This document shows positions 24,697 through 37,700 of a stretch of 64,000 nt of DNA, piece after piece. The translations under genes were made by a program, and so were the position numbers. The notes under the pieces are model-generated. The model had not been told where the DNA came from. It did not search any database and was given only the letters and a program-made list of their open reading frames with translations. Positions within the stretch are counted from its first letter, which is position 1; every line of letters starts with the position of its first letter. The stretch spans positions 132,373,990 to 132,437,989 of the forward strand of contig CP136067.1 in assembly GCA_032622095.1 (NCBI GenBank), written 5' to 3'. Source of the DNA: Siphonodentalium dalli (taxonomy: Eukaryota; Mollusca; Scaphopoda; Gadilida; Siphonodentaliidae).

Positions 24697-26801
24697 TTAT
24701 AATATAAAGAACAAAACATTTAGTTCTACCACCAATTATAGTATGAATTACCAACTACTAGAGCGGTAGAGCTTACCTTCATTCGACCCCCCGGAGTATC
24801 GTGCATCTGCCCTTCGGATGTAGTTAAATCAGACTATATTAATGATCACCCCGGGGTTGTACATTCTCACTCCCTGTTGGAATATTCACCAAACACATGC
24901 ATAGGTCAAACCAAGCGCAAAAGAACATAGTTCTGAAGAACCGCAGCTATCACGGAAGGAACATAGGAAAAAACGATACTATTAGTGAATCAAATGAACC
25001 GGGAAGGGGAGTTGGTGGTGTCAAGCAACACCACAAGACACACGAGTCAAAGATATTGAGTGAAAGAAGACTTGGTATAGGTTGACGTTTCTGTTCGCCC
25101 TATAAGATGCCCACATTGGTGGATGATGGGGATGACAATTGACAAAATATATGTTATGAGCTATGCGATAAATAAGTTGTCAATAAATTAAATATAAATC
25201 TCGAAGATACATGATTTGTTTTATAAACGAAAATTAACAGTAGATTACATATGGTGATAATTGTTCTATAACAATTAACAAAACACAAAACAAAAAGTGA
25301 GACATGGTAAAATATATATACAGCCGAAGAGTAAAACCGCCAACTTCACGTATATTACTAATTTGTTTAAACACGTCAATAACGTATTTGAACAAGCCAT
25401 AAACTTGTTTAATAAAGTCAACTAAGTTGTTTAAACAGTTCTTGTTTAAAGAAGTTATTTACTTGTTTTAAACGCTTAGTAACTTGATTAAACAAATTAC
25501 ATGTAGCACCCGTTCATTGAGCTGAAAAGTAACATGTGAATTCATGTCTTAGAGATTAAAGCATAGCATAGCAACAAGTTAGCAACATAAGTTGAGGTGG
25601 TGGTCCTATACTGTCGTAAAACACAATCTCAGTTATCTCTCGTTCTATCATATGTACAAGTATTAGTTTTCATAAACCGCTGTTATCAGAAAGCATTTTT
25701 TTCACCGGGAATGGTTGATATATACATGTAGTAGCAGTTACATTAGTTGAATACCTCGACATTTGCCGAGTTGAATTCGATACAATTCGGTATATTTCGT
25801 CAAAGCATTGGGGTTGAAATAGGCTGTAGAAACAGCCCGGTGCTCTACCTTTGAAACAGGGTTTTTTCCACAAATATATCGGAATTTAGCAACACGATTG
25901 AGTATTTTCTCGCCGATGTTTTCGGATTCCTATAGTCAAATCTTCCTGCTTTGAAATAATTTTTCATCATTTCGCCAATGTCCATAAACTGAGTCGATTT
26001 CTGAATTGATAAAAAAACAATTCAATGCGAATGACATCATCAACTTATTAAGTATAACACCAGACTGGCTGGCAATACCCAACTATTCACTATGTCACAT
26101 TATAATTGTTGAAGTTTTGGAATCGCTTTAACTCGTGATATGTGACGCCCGTGGTTTTCTCGATGATGTGACACGGCCCCGCTTGTGGCTATTCCAATAT
26201 TAGATGAAACCAATTTTATGGCAGTCTAAAGTGATTAGCCCCAGTCACGAGACAACTACAATTAATGTATAGCGCATACATGTATTATAGGTATGTTACT
26301 CAGTGTTACTGTACATGGCATTAGGCAGGTACATGGTATTGGCTAAATCATAGGCAAATCCAACACAGATAACAACAACACAAAATTACTACTATTGTCT
26401 GGGAAGCGAAACTGTACCAGTGCACATTGACATACATGTACATAGGTTATTCGTTCAGACGTTATATTTTTTCAAGCTATTACATTCGACTGAGAAAATC
26501 TGTTCTATGATAGACGAGTCATGTACATCACGTTTCTACAACCAAGCATGCGACCCCATCGATACGGGACAATTTGCCCCTTGTCAAGTATATCATGCTT
26601 CAAAATTCAAGAACATATGGGACTCATATATCAGCTGATGTGAATAATAATGTTTGACGAATGTGTCGTTTCCGCACGATACGAGACGGATTTGAGCACA
26701 CCTCGTTCCGAAACGAATGGACCGTCTTTAAACTTCGATTCGGATAATGGTACACGCGATATTTACTTAAGCTATAATTAGAAGGGAATTCACCAACATA
26801 G

Positions 26802-27215
26802 ATGGTTGGTTGTTGGTCACAAAGTAGCATTGGCGTATATGTATTGATATACCCCGGTCCGAAATCGACTCAAATTATGGAAATTGGCGAACGGATGAAT
26901 ATTCATTTCAACGCAAGGCGGTTACTGGAAGATTTGGCTATAGAAATCCGAAAAATCGACGAGGAAATACTCAGTCGTGTTGCTGAATTCCGATTCATTT
27001 GTGAAAACAATTGTTTCAAAGGTACGACCCCGTTCCTTCAGCCTATTTGTGCTCTAATGCTTAGCCGAAATATACAGATTTGTATCGAATTCAACCCGGT
27101 AAATAACGAGGTATTGAGCGAATATAACTTCTATTATATACCAAGCGTTACATTCTGTCAAATTAAATTAAAACACTCCATTTCTGTCGATTTCGTAGTA
27201 CAGATTGCAACATAA
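26802..27215 (+). CDS. Unrecognised open frame, 137 codons
   Basis: From an ATG at 26802 the frame gives a mildly charged middle (R-R-L-L-E-D-L-A-I-E-I-R-K-I-D-E-E-I) and four cysteines, with no known motif. It is longer than most chance frames in this AT-rich window but has no flanking splice or family support. It may be a transposon remnant or noise. Confidence 0.2.
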   Translation: MVGCWSQSSIGVYVLIYPGPKSTQIMEIGERMNIHFNARRLLEDLAIEIRKIDEEILSRVAEFRFICENNCFKGTTPFLQPICALMLSRNIQICIEFNPVNNEVLSEYNFYYIPSVTFCQIKLKHSISVDFVVQIAT

Positions 27216-28249
27216 AACTAGGAGATGCGCGGTTGTATCGCGGTTGTGATTTATAATTGAACATAGTTCAGACCATGTTTTTTATGGAGTGCTATACGGT
27301 CGATTTGCTTGAGATTTTCGGCGATATGAGTGGAATGCTACATCCCCCCATTCTGGCACACGAACAAGTACATAATATGTGTTTAAGTAATAAAGCACTG
27401 TCCGAATTTGTCACCATAAGACCACCATTTTATATATACCAGAACATAGTTAGTACAGACACATGAGTCCACTAGCGGGAGGTTTTGATGGTCATGCAAC
27501 CTACGTGTTCTTTTGACTAATGAATTTCCCCTCCATCGTAGCTTTCTGGAAATATTTTCGCATTACAATGAATGTACATCATTTTGTATTTCCAGGAACC
27601 GAGCTTTTGGTGAGGGTGTCATATTGGTCACCTCGTCGCCATCTTAAAGCGGCCAGATCAGCACTTGATTAATTACTCGTCATCATGATTGGTGTAAAAA
27701 GCATAATGTAAGTGAATAACAAAATTATAATTCACCCATTCAGACTCCAAGCAGGTAAATAAAACTTAGGTGACGCTGATTGGTCAGTTGGGCAGGTTTT
27801 TACGCTAGCTAGAAGCCTGCTCACAGATGAAAACAGCTTGAAATTCGATGTAGACGTGTTATTGAATCGCACATTCAATTGATGTCGGGGAAAATTCAAG
27901 TTATTCAGGCAAATCATATTAATTGAAACACGTCTGTGGAAGGACGTCTGAATTATGACGTAATTGGCGGATAACGTGACGCTGCAAAAAACGAACCGTA
28001 TATCTATGTACTATAACATTAGAAGTCTTGACCACAGTGACTGATATTATTGCCGCCATTGAAATGTCAATTGCCTGTCAAACCACGGATTTAGCTGTCA
28101 AACGGCGGTTTAAATATATATGATGGAATTAAGCCTTCGAGTGCTTTTTGTGCCATCCCCGATATCTAGCCGTACATGTACTCTACGATTTTTTTCTAAA
28201 TTTCAGCCATCATACCATTGGTATTCACTTTGACTTCTTTACAGCCTCA

Positions 28250-28407
28250 TTTTTGTTTCAAAATTTGCGATTTCTTATATAGCCTAACAACTGAAATTAT
28301 GTTAAAAAACTCCTTTTTATTTGCTTGTAATTTATTATATATGTAACCTGTTAAAACAATATACGTGTATGTCTTTATATCAAAAATAAATCAATCAATC
28401 AATCAAT
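28250..28407 (+). mobile_element. Possible 3' end of a LINE or SINE with AATC tail
   Basis: A T-rich stretch ends in AAAATAAATCAATCAATCAATCAATG. The same tail type closes the SINE at 39054-39372. No coding part of an element precedes it, so this would be a heavily 5'-truncated copy. Confidence 0.4.
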
Positions 28408-28496
28408 GTTTGCGTAGACCAGGTTTAACCATGAGATGACAAATCCTGCCTATATATGTACATTTCGCGTAATTCTTGCAACTCCTTGCATTTCAG

Positions 28497-28779
28497 AATG
28501 ACGCGATAAACACTGAAATTCATCGGCTATTTCGGAGTTGCATAAAGTACATTTCCTATCTGAATAGTGATTGGCGTGATTTTTGCGTCATGGCGTTTTC
28601 TCCGGATAGAGGTTGGGCGTGGGTCGTGGCGGTGGCAGGATTCATGGTGTTGCTGCTCTCTGGGATTCATAGTTACTCTGTTGGTGTTATGCAGCTCGCA
28701 CTGCTGGATACATTCCACGGGAGTGTTGCTGAAACATCTACGGTAATTTCCGTTAGTGGCAGCTTGATGTTGCTCTCAG
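28497..28779 (+). CDS. SLC16-like exon 1: 5' leader and N-terminus (coding from 28590)
   Basis: A pyrimidine-rich tract ending TTTCAG stops at 28496, so this looks like an internal exon preceded by an unseen non-coding first exon. A minimal upstream ORF (ATG at 28498, stop three codons on) lies in the leader. The ATG at 28590 is chosen because the family signature starts five codons later. The exon covers membrane helix 1 and the start of helix 2 (residues 1-63). It ends in phase 1 at CTCTCAG|GTATGG. Confidence 0.88.
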
Positions 28780-31700
28780 GTATGGCATCTATTTAAATAT
28801 GACTTTAAGCATATCGGTGTGCTAACTAGATGGTGAATAGTTGTTTAACATGTGTATATATTTGGGGATTGACTATTTGGAGTAACAGGAACTGAACGAG
28901 GAACAGGAACAACTTGCGAGTAATAGAATGACTATTTGGAGTAACAGGAATGAGGAACAGATATATAAGCTCAATTTCTCGCATTTTACGCAATGAAACA
29001 ATACATATTATACACCATTCACAAGCATAGCCTCTCCCTTTCATGAATATTGCAACATTTAAACACTACTCTTGAGAACTAAGCGTATAATTGGCCAGGA
29101 ACGTCGAGCGGTGAATCGGAAATTAGCAAAACGTAAATTTTTCCGAGTAACATGCATGAATGAGGAACAGAGATATAAACTCAATTTTCTCGCGTTTTAC
29201 GCACTCAAACAATACACATTACATATCATTACATATACATTACAATCGAAAGCATAGCTACTCCCATAAAAGAATATTGCAACAAGTATACACTACTTTT
29301 GGGAACTAAGCGTTTAATTGTCCAGGAACATCGAGCGCTGAATATGAATTAGCAAAAACGTAAATTTGTAATATTGAGTTGCAATAATTTGCAATCTGAA
29401 ACAGAATGTTTACATCAAGTAAGATGGATTATTTAAAAAAAAAATTAATACGCTTTGTTTGGGTCTTGTTGAACTGCTAATATTTGCACGATGTTGGTAA
29501 AACTAAACGAGGCTCGCATCAATCGTCATTATTATGACCTTTATTAAATATCAGTCGCGGCATTTAATATGTACATGTATGTAGCCACCACAAAAAGTAC
29601 GTGTGTAGTGAATAAAATGAATACATCTTTATACACATGCAAAATTTTATAGAGTTCACATATAGGATCACACTGTCTTTTTATTGGACGAAGTGTGATC
29701 ACGTGTCCGAGAATAGTTTTGACCATTGACCGGCAAGCGAACTTTCGTCCGGTTTATATTCTTCGAAGTGCTGACGTCACGGTTTGGGCGAGGCCATAGT
29801 ACCCATTTACATCCAAACAAGCCTGCAAATAGCGTGTCTGTCATTTGCAGAATGAGGTCCCCAGAGGGCGAATTTAGTGACGCTATCCCACAAGGCGGCT
29901 AGCATCCCCAAATTCACCCTCCGGGACCTCATTCGGCTTAGGCCTCAACTGATATGGGAGACCTAGGATCATATTGAAATTATCCAGTTAAAATTGGTGA
30001 TGTCCACCCATTTGGCACCTCAATTATGCTGCAAATTAGGGGATATAGAAACTTCCCAGAAAGGAAAAAACAATGATAATTTGAGACTATACATAGATAC
30101 TTCCAAGAAGATGAGGTCTAGCAGAATGAGGTCCCCGGAGGGTGAATTTGGTGATGCTATACCCCTCTGTGCGGTGTATCACCATTAAACGCACGCTATG
30201 GGGACCTCATTATGCTAATGACAAACACGCTATTTGCAGGCTTGCATCCAAATACCACAAATCAGTTCAGTCGATACGATTCTTCGGATCATTTTAATAA
30301 AGCATCCCCTGCATTGGATGACTAACTACTGATTCGTTTGGAAGTCATACATTCTACAGGAAGCGAAGCTTTTCTAGTCATATGCCTGACTCCTAACTCA
30401 GCGATTACATGCGCATTATTTACATGATAGTGTATATCTTATACGGTATATAGTGTAATATGACATATATCTGACATATAATATATCTGACATATATCTA
30501 GGCTCTATCAGCTCATTCGGTGATTATAGACTGACATTCGCTTTGTCATGGTTAGCTATGGGACCGAAGGCGGCCAATTTCACTGGCTTGCGGCGTATTT
30601 ACATGATAGTGTATATCTTATACTGTATATAGTGTAATATGACATATATCTGACATATAATATATCTGACATATATCTAGGCTCTATCAGCTCATACGGT
30701 GATTATAGACTGACATTCGCTTTGTCATGGTTAGCTATGGGACCGAAGACTTGCCAATTTCACTGGCTTACGGCTTATTTAAATGATAGTGTATATCTTA
30801 TACTGTATATAGTGTAATATGACATATATCTGACATATAATATATCTGACATATATCTAGGCTCCAACAGCTCATACGGTGATTATAGACTGACATTCGC
30901 TTTGTCATGGTTAGCTATGGGACCGAAGACTTGCCAATTTCACTGGCTTACGGCTTATTTAAATGATAGTGTATATCTTATACTGTATATAGTGTAATAT
31001 TCAGACTCTATTTCACAGCTCCTATCGCCGGGATTATTATCAACAACAGTAACTGTCGAATATGCTCGCTGATAGGAGGTGTGCTGACTTGTGTTGGTTA
31101 CGGACTCAGCTATTTCATGAACAATCTGACGGGACTCCTCGTAACATATGGGATACTCGCAGGTAATCACATACCATGCAGTTCGTATCAAGCCTTGAAA
31201 TAGGGTGTCTGCCATTTGCAGAATGAGGTCCACAGAGGGTGAATTTAGTGATGCTACCCAGCATAGCGGGCTAGCATCACCAAATGCACCCTCTGTGGAC
31301 CTCATTCTGCTTACAACTCAGCAGAATGAGGTTCCCAGAGGGTGAATTTAGTGATGCTAGCCCGCTATGCGGGGTAGCATCACTAAAGTCACCCTCTGGG
31401 GCCTTCATTCTGCAAATGACAGACACCCTATTTCAAGGCTTTGTTCATATCAAGAGGTATACATTATATTGACGCGTTCTTTTGTCTGACTATTTAGCTG
31501 GTGTCCTGTAGAATTGTGTCTCCCCGGTATTGATTGTTTTGCCTATCGCACACCCTTTACCAACTGTACTGTACTGTGACATAACATGGCTTTAGTTTAC
31601 TGACACAGCATGATATGTATGCGATATCTACGATTGGTATAAAAACAAAACATGTGTATATTTTAACAACCTTTCTGTTTGTGGTGGTTTAAAAGGGTGT

Positions 31701-34700
31701 GACTATTTTAACGGCAACACGCACCATTCGCGATGGTCATCCGTATCTTTAAAGGCCCACTTAATTTTCGAGTCACTGATTATTGTATACGGTTTTAATA
31801 ACAATCTATGCCATAACATATAATTAAAATACTATAATTAATCACCATTTGGTCTGTATCTCAGAAGGTGCCCATAGATTAATAATAATTAGCTGAAATC
31901 ATAAATCATTTTCCCCGTTATGGCTCCCAGAATGCAACAAAATTCAAACTATAGCTGACCATGGTTTCTTTTCATAAAGAAACTTCAGATATTGACATAT
32001 GTAATCATCATTTTCCAAAGGAGATGTTTCGCGAAGTTATGACTACGAGAGCGTACGAATGTTGCTATCTCAATGTATTATAGGCTGCATTTCTTTAAGC
32101 AATCTGTTGTGCTAATCAAACATGCACTGTTAAAAAATACCGTCTGTTCGACGGTTTCTGACCGTCATAATCGACCGCCCCATACCATTTCATCAGTTTG
32201 ACGGCCCATACCGTTATTTTATGTGCTCATGACAATTGTCTAAATTAAATATGTTCGTGATTCAAAGTCATGCCGTCAAAATTCAATAGTATATTTATCG
32301 GCGACCATATTATATACGGCAATTTCTCCACACAGTAGGACAGAATCTTACTCTGCTGATATTTAATATATATTATTTATCCGGCATTCATTATGTGTTA
32401 TGCGTACAGTACGAATTAGCATGAGTACGGAACGTTATATCATTCCGGGGTTAAGTTACTCGCTTTAGCACAGCTCATTTATACTCCATTTTGTCTTTGG
32501 CAATGCATATTTGATCGTAAATTGTTGTTTTTTGGGAAACTGTTACCTTTTCGATTGTGGACAGTTGTTTAGACGGTCTGATTTCGGTTCCGTTGATAAC
32601 CGGACAAGTTTAAGTTCTGCGAAAATCGACTTAATCATTGACAATTTCTACTGAATTCCAGAGCAGAGAATCATGTCAATCATGGCATGACCCATTCCAT
32701 CATCCATGGTCTGACTCCATTCAGTGTTGTGTTGTGACTTAGTATCAAAACACTGGCTCATTTACTGACACATGAGGATACAGGTACAATTAACACGAGC
32801 TTTGATATCAACCACTAGTGACAATAATAACAACAACAACAACTCAACGAGCAGCTATTGGTATTATATTAGAATGTTGAAAATGCAGTTGACAGTGTTC
32901 AGAATCTGATTGTTTCAAAGCACATGCATGTACATTTACAAGAGATGATATACGTGTACATGTACTGTGCGCACCAGTGTAATTCACAAGAGCTTCAATG
33001 TCCACACCAACACCGTAAATAATGAATTGACGCCGCGCAGTGATGGATGATCACATATCTACAATTCCAACTTTACAATTACACAGACCAATTCATCCCG
33101 TGTTCATCAATTTTCATTGAAACGTGTGAATATGAGATATTGTCATTATAGTCCAGTGCATTTATGGTTTTACCCAGAACTAATTGCAACAGAATTTTTT
33201 TTTGCTGGAATTGGTACATATACTAAACAACATACTAAAAATCGGCAAAAATCGGAAAAAGGGAAATTAGTGAATTTCGTGGAAAATAAATTGGGAAAAT
33301 TTGGTCAAATCATCAATATATGGATTTTCATGAATGTATATAAAAAATTCAAATTTACAAGTCCTACAAATATCATGCCTATTTTGTCGACCACATTTTC
33401 CTGAATCCAGAACTGGAAACCATTCCCAGATTCCTTAAGTATTTTTCGAGTTGTGTGCTTTCAAAAACGCGAGTTTACCTGATTTTGGAGCCTTAATTTC
33501 GCAGAATGAGCCAAATGCCGTATTATATGGTTAATTATTTAAAAAACTAGTGCCAAATTAATGACCTTTTCACTGTTTTAGCAATTTCCTCACTAGATTA
33601 AACACAAAATATGATTAATATGTGCATCTATGAATAAGGAGAATAAAATATTCTCAAACAAAATGTGTGTTCCATTGTATGGACTTAGCCAAATTTGCCT
33701 TGCCACAGAACTTGTGTGATGAAATGCCATATTTGAGGTCATGTAACTCAATAAATTAATATCCATATGCTCTGCTTTTCTCATAACATTTTGAGAATAC
33801 TAGATTGAAGAAATTGTGAAGTAATTTCCAAATACATTGGTGAATAAAATAAAATTATGGTCCTATGAACTCTTAGTCTAGCCTCTTTTCCGAAAATGCT
33901 ATTGTGGGGCGTTTTTGTCAATTTTAAAAGGATTTAAGGCATATTAAGAATAATTAACGAAAGTTTATTGTGTAAAATTATGTGATCTGTCCTCTTAAAT
34001 CATTTTTTTGTTGAGAAAATAGCATTTCAATGGTTATACCAATGAATGTCACTGGATTTCACTCATCATTATGGAAACATACTCCAAATTTGAACGGCAG
34101 AACAATGGGGTAGGGGAAAGCATATCAACAAAAACTTCAAAATTATGCATCTTGAAGCATAAAACTTTATATTAACAGCTTCTGCTTACATTGTTCTTTC
34201 ATGCATAATTTCATATTTCCTTTGTTTATGTTTATTGACAGAGCTATAATATTTGTTGTCATAATTTGGCAGTGAAATGTCAAATTGGCATTTTGAGATT
34301 GTTTTTATACAACATAACCATAAAGTTCTAAATCAACGTCCGATAACGTATTAAGCAGTTTTATAATGCAACAGGAATGTACACAAACTGGAAGAAAACA
34401 ACATTGTGTCTGAAATGGCTGTGATTTGGTGATAAGATTGCATTTTGTGATTTTTCCTACCCCTATGCCAACGTTAAAATTTGGAGTCAGTTTCCTGAAA
34501 AATGAAAGAAATCTAGTGACATACTATGGCATAACCAATGTAAGGCTAATTTTTTATCACTTACGTGTTGTGGGAGGAAAGTTCAAATCATTTTACACAT
34601 TAAAACACCCATTGTTTTTTGTTTTTATGGCCCAAATCCTTTTAGAATGGACAAAAATGCCTCAAACTGGCATCTTTGGAAACAAGCTAAGACTAAGTAT

Positions 34701-37700
34701 TCAAAGGGCCATAAGTTGATTTTCTTAAATAATGTCCTGTTAATACCTTTACAATTTGTTCAATCCAACATACTTAAAAGGTTATAAGAAACGCATGGCA
34801 TATTGGTATTAAATTATTAAGTTACATGACCTCAAATATTGCATTTCATCACACACGTTCAGTGTCAGAGGCAAAATTGGCTAAGTCCATACAATGGAAC
34901 ACACATTTTGTTTGAGAATATAATCTTCTTCTTAATTATAGATGCACATATTAATCATATTTTGTGTTTAATCTAGTGAGGAGATTACTAAAACAGTGAA
35001 AAATCCCTTCAGTTTGCTCTAGTTTTTTAAAAATAATTAATCATTAATAAGGCATTTTGGCTCATTCTTCGAAAGTGAGGCCCCGAAAATGGGCCGAAAT
35101 CAGGTAAACTTGCATTTTTGAAGGCACACAACTCGAAAAATACGTAATGAATCTGGGACTGGTTTTCAGTACTGGGTTCAGGAAACTGAGGACGACACAA
35201 TACACATCCTTTTTGTAGGATTTGTGAATTTTATTGTTTTTATAAACATCCATGAAAATCCATAAATTGATGATTTGACCAAATTTCCCCAAATTTATTT
35301 CACGAAATTCACCAATTTCCCTTTTTCCGATTTTTGCCGATTTTTAGTATGTTGTTTATGGAGGGTTTATGTACTTACTCCAGCAAAAAAAAATTCTGTT
35401 GCAATTAGTTCCGGGTTTGGCATTTTTTCTCATAAATGCACTGGACTATTATTCGCCATGTTATTGTCAAGTTACCGGTATTACGACAATTTACCGGGAG
35501 TACACTATTGGTTGGATGTTCTTATCAAACTATTTGTGGCTGACTCACCGATATTTCATGGAAAATGTGCGACTACAGGAGAACATTGTCGCCAAGTCAT
35601 TGCACACAGTTATTATGGGATCTGCTGTTGTCTTGAAGGTTCCAATCCAAACTAGCTGTTATTGATACCGGTATATACAGTACCGGTCAAAAGAAGTGGT
35701 ATATTAAGCGCGCTATTTTTGCGCTCAATATCGCAATAATATTGCAAGTGGAAACGCTTATGAGCATGTCGCTTGTGATATTATTGCAATATTTTGCGCT
35801 TAATATCTAAAATATTTTGCGCTTAATATTGCGACATCTTGCGCTCAAAATTGTGACATTTAAATCAAATTATTGCTTCTTCTATATTGTTTATTGTATA
35901 AATAGAGACAATGTTTTAGATATGTATATAATGATAGTTGTAAATGCTATATGTACACTATATGCACAGTAATTATCTAATATAAATATAACACTATCGG
36001 GTCTGTATGAAATTTAGCGCACTTAGTATCGCAATATTTTGCATTCAATATTGCAATAATAAGCGGGACAGATTTTTGGTATTGTGCTACAATCACGCGT
36101 TTTTTTCTTCTAAATTAAGCACGCTCAATATCGCAATAAAGGTGCGCCCAAAAATACCACTTCTTCTTACTGGTACAGTATTGTCGTCATGATGTACGGA
36201 TTCACCTGTTAAAACAAAAACTGTGTTTACAATTGACTGGACAATTTCACGCATTATATGTTACCAAAAAGTATGCCATTTTTACATGTACATAAATTTG
36301 AGTTTTAACTGTGAAACATGTAGCTTTGTTTTTTATGGCTTAAAAGGGCATGCCGATTCATGTTTTATAATGGTCGAAATTAGTATTACTCATACCTGAA
36401 TAGTGATGGGTTGGCTTATCAGCTATTACTAGTATCGTGTTTTATTTACAGCCATATTTATACAAAAGTTAGTGAAAGGCTAACACATTACGCGTGCGCA
36501 GCCTTTTCCGGATTAAATTCTATGAGGCAGATAACAAGCTTGATCCTCTGCAAACTGCAAAGTTTCATAAGTATCGTCTATCACTTGTGCATTGAGGATT
36601 TAAATTTCATCAAAACTATGATCGTAACATAAGAACTAAGATGTATTGTTCATTTACGAATAATACTAGTTTCGACCATTCAAAAACATATGAATCGTAA
36701 TGCTTAGCGGGAAAGCATATTGTCACCATGGGAACCTGGCTAATTCTATGGTAAATTAGCAAATAAGGAGCAAAACATTGGTGTTGACCCATGAAAAATA
36801 CCATTGGTCTGACCTTTATTAGTTACGGTCCTGATATTAATTAAAGGGTGATGAACCGTAAACAAATACAACGGACTGACCGTTACTGGTTACGGTCTGC
36901 CAGTTACTTAAACGGTTTTATACCGTGGAACATGCTACAGCCTGACCGTATGTTTAAAGGTCAAATGTTGGCAGCGATGTTGCGCGGTCTCAGACCGTTA
37001 AAGCCACGGTATTATACCATGGAACTTGCCACGGTCTGACCGTATGTTTAACGGTCAAAATAATGTTGGCAGCGATGTTGCGCGGTCTCAGACCGTTAAA
37101 GCGACGGTATTTTTTCTAACAGTGTGCTTTCACGCAAATGTCCCCAAATCGCTGTTAAAATTAGACTAAATCACAAGAACGCTTTTTGCGAATGTACGTA
37201 AGCTATTAATTGAATTGAAACAATACTATTTCTTCTGCAGGGTTCGGCTCAAGTCTCTGGACGTCTGCGACATTCGTCATACTCGGATTCTATTTTAAGA
37301 AGCACCGTATAGTTATTACGGCAATGGCTACCCTCGGAGCTGGCGTGGGAATGTTTCTGGGCCCGATAATCACACACATGCTATACGAAGCATATGCATT
37401 ACATGGATTATTTCTTCTACTTGCCGCGATTCACTCCCATTTATTCATATTTGTCCTCACTTACAGACCAACACCATTCGAAGGACCTACACCATTAAAA
37501 CCCGGATCTGAACAAACCCGTTTGGTGGATCGCTTTGAAGCTGAAGCCATTTCTATTTCAACTATTTTTAGAAATAAGGCATTCGTGTGTTCGTGTGTTG
37601 CCGGCATGTGTTGGGCTGCGTGCGTGAGTTCTGTCATCACACACCAACCTTATTACTCGACGTCACTTGGTCTTTCAAATTCTGAAGAAGCTTCCTTTCT

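Larger units (their letters stand above)
24700..28490. other. Intergenic stretch, little recognisable
   Basis: A cluster of ACTTGTTTAAAC-like motifs lies at about 25360-25500. An AATC-repeat tail ends near 28405 (see separate entry). A 137-codon frame at 26802-27215 is listed separately. Nothing else is supported. Confidence 0.5.

Noticed and set aside
21874-24769. Many plus and minus frames of 60-144 codons
   Set aside because: They follow the tandem cores of Helitron-like elements. Peptides repeat with the DNA units and no Rep or helicase motif is present.
32125-37125. A single 5-kb transposon with CACTGTTA...TAACAGTG ends
   Set aside because: The two ends do resemble each other inverted, but the flanks share no target duplication and other elements lie between. 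Two separate copies are as likely.
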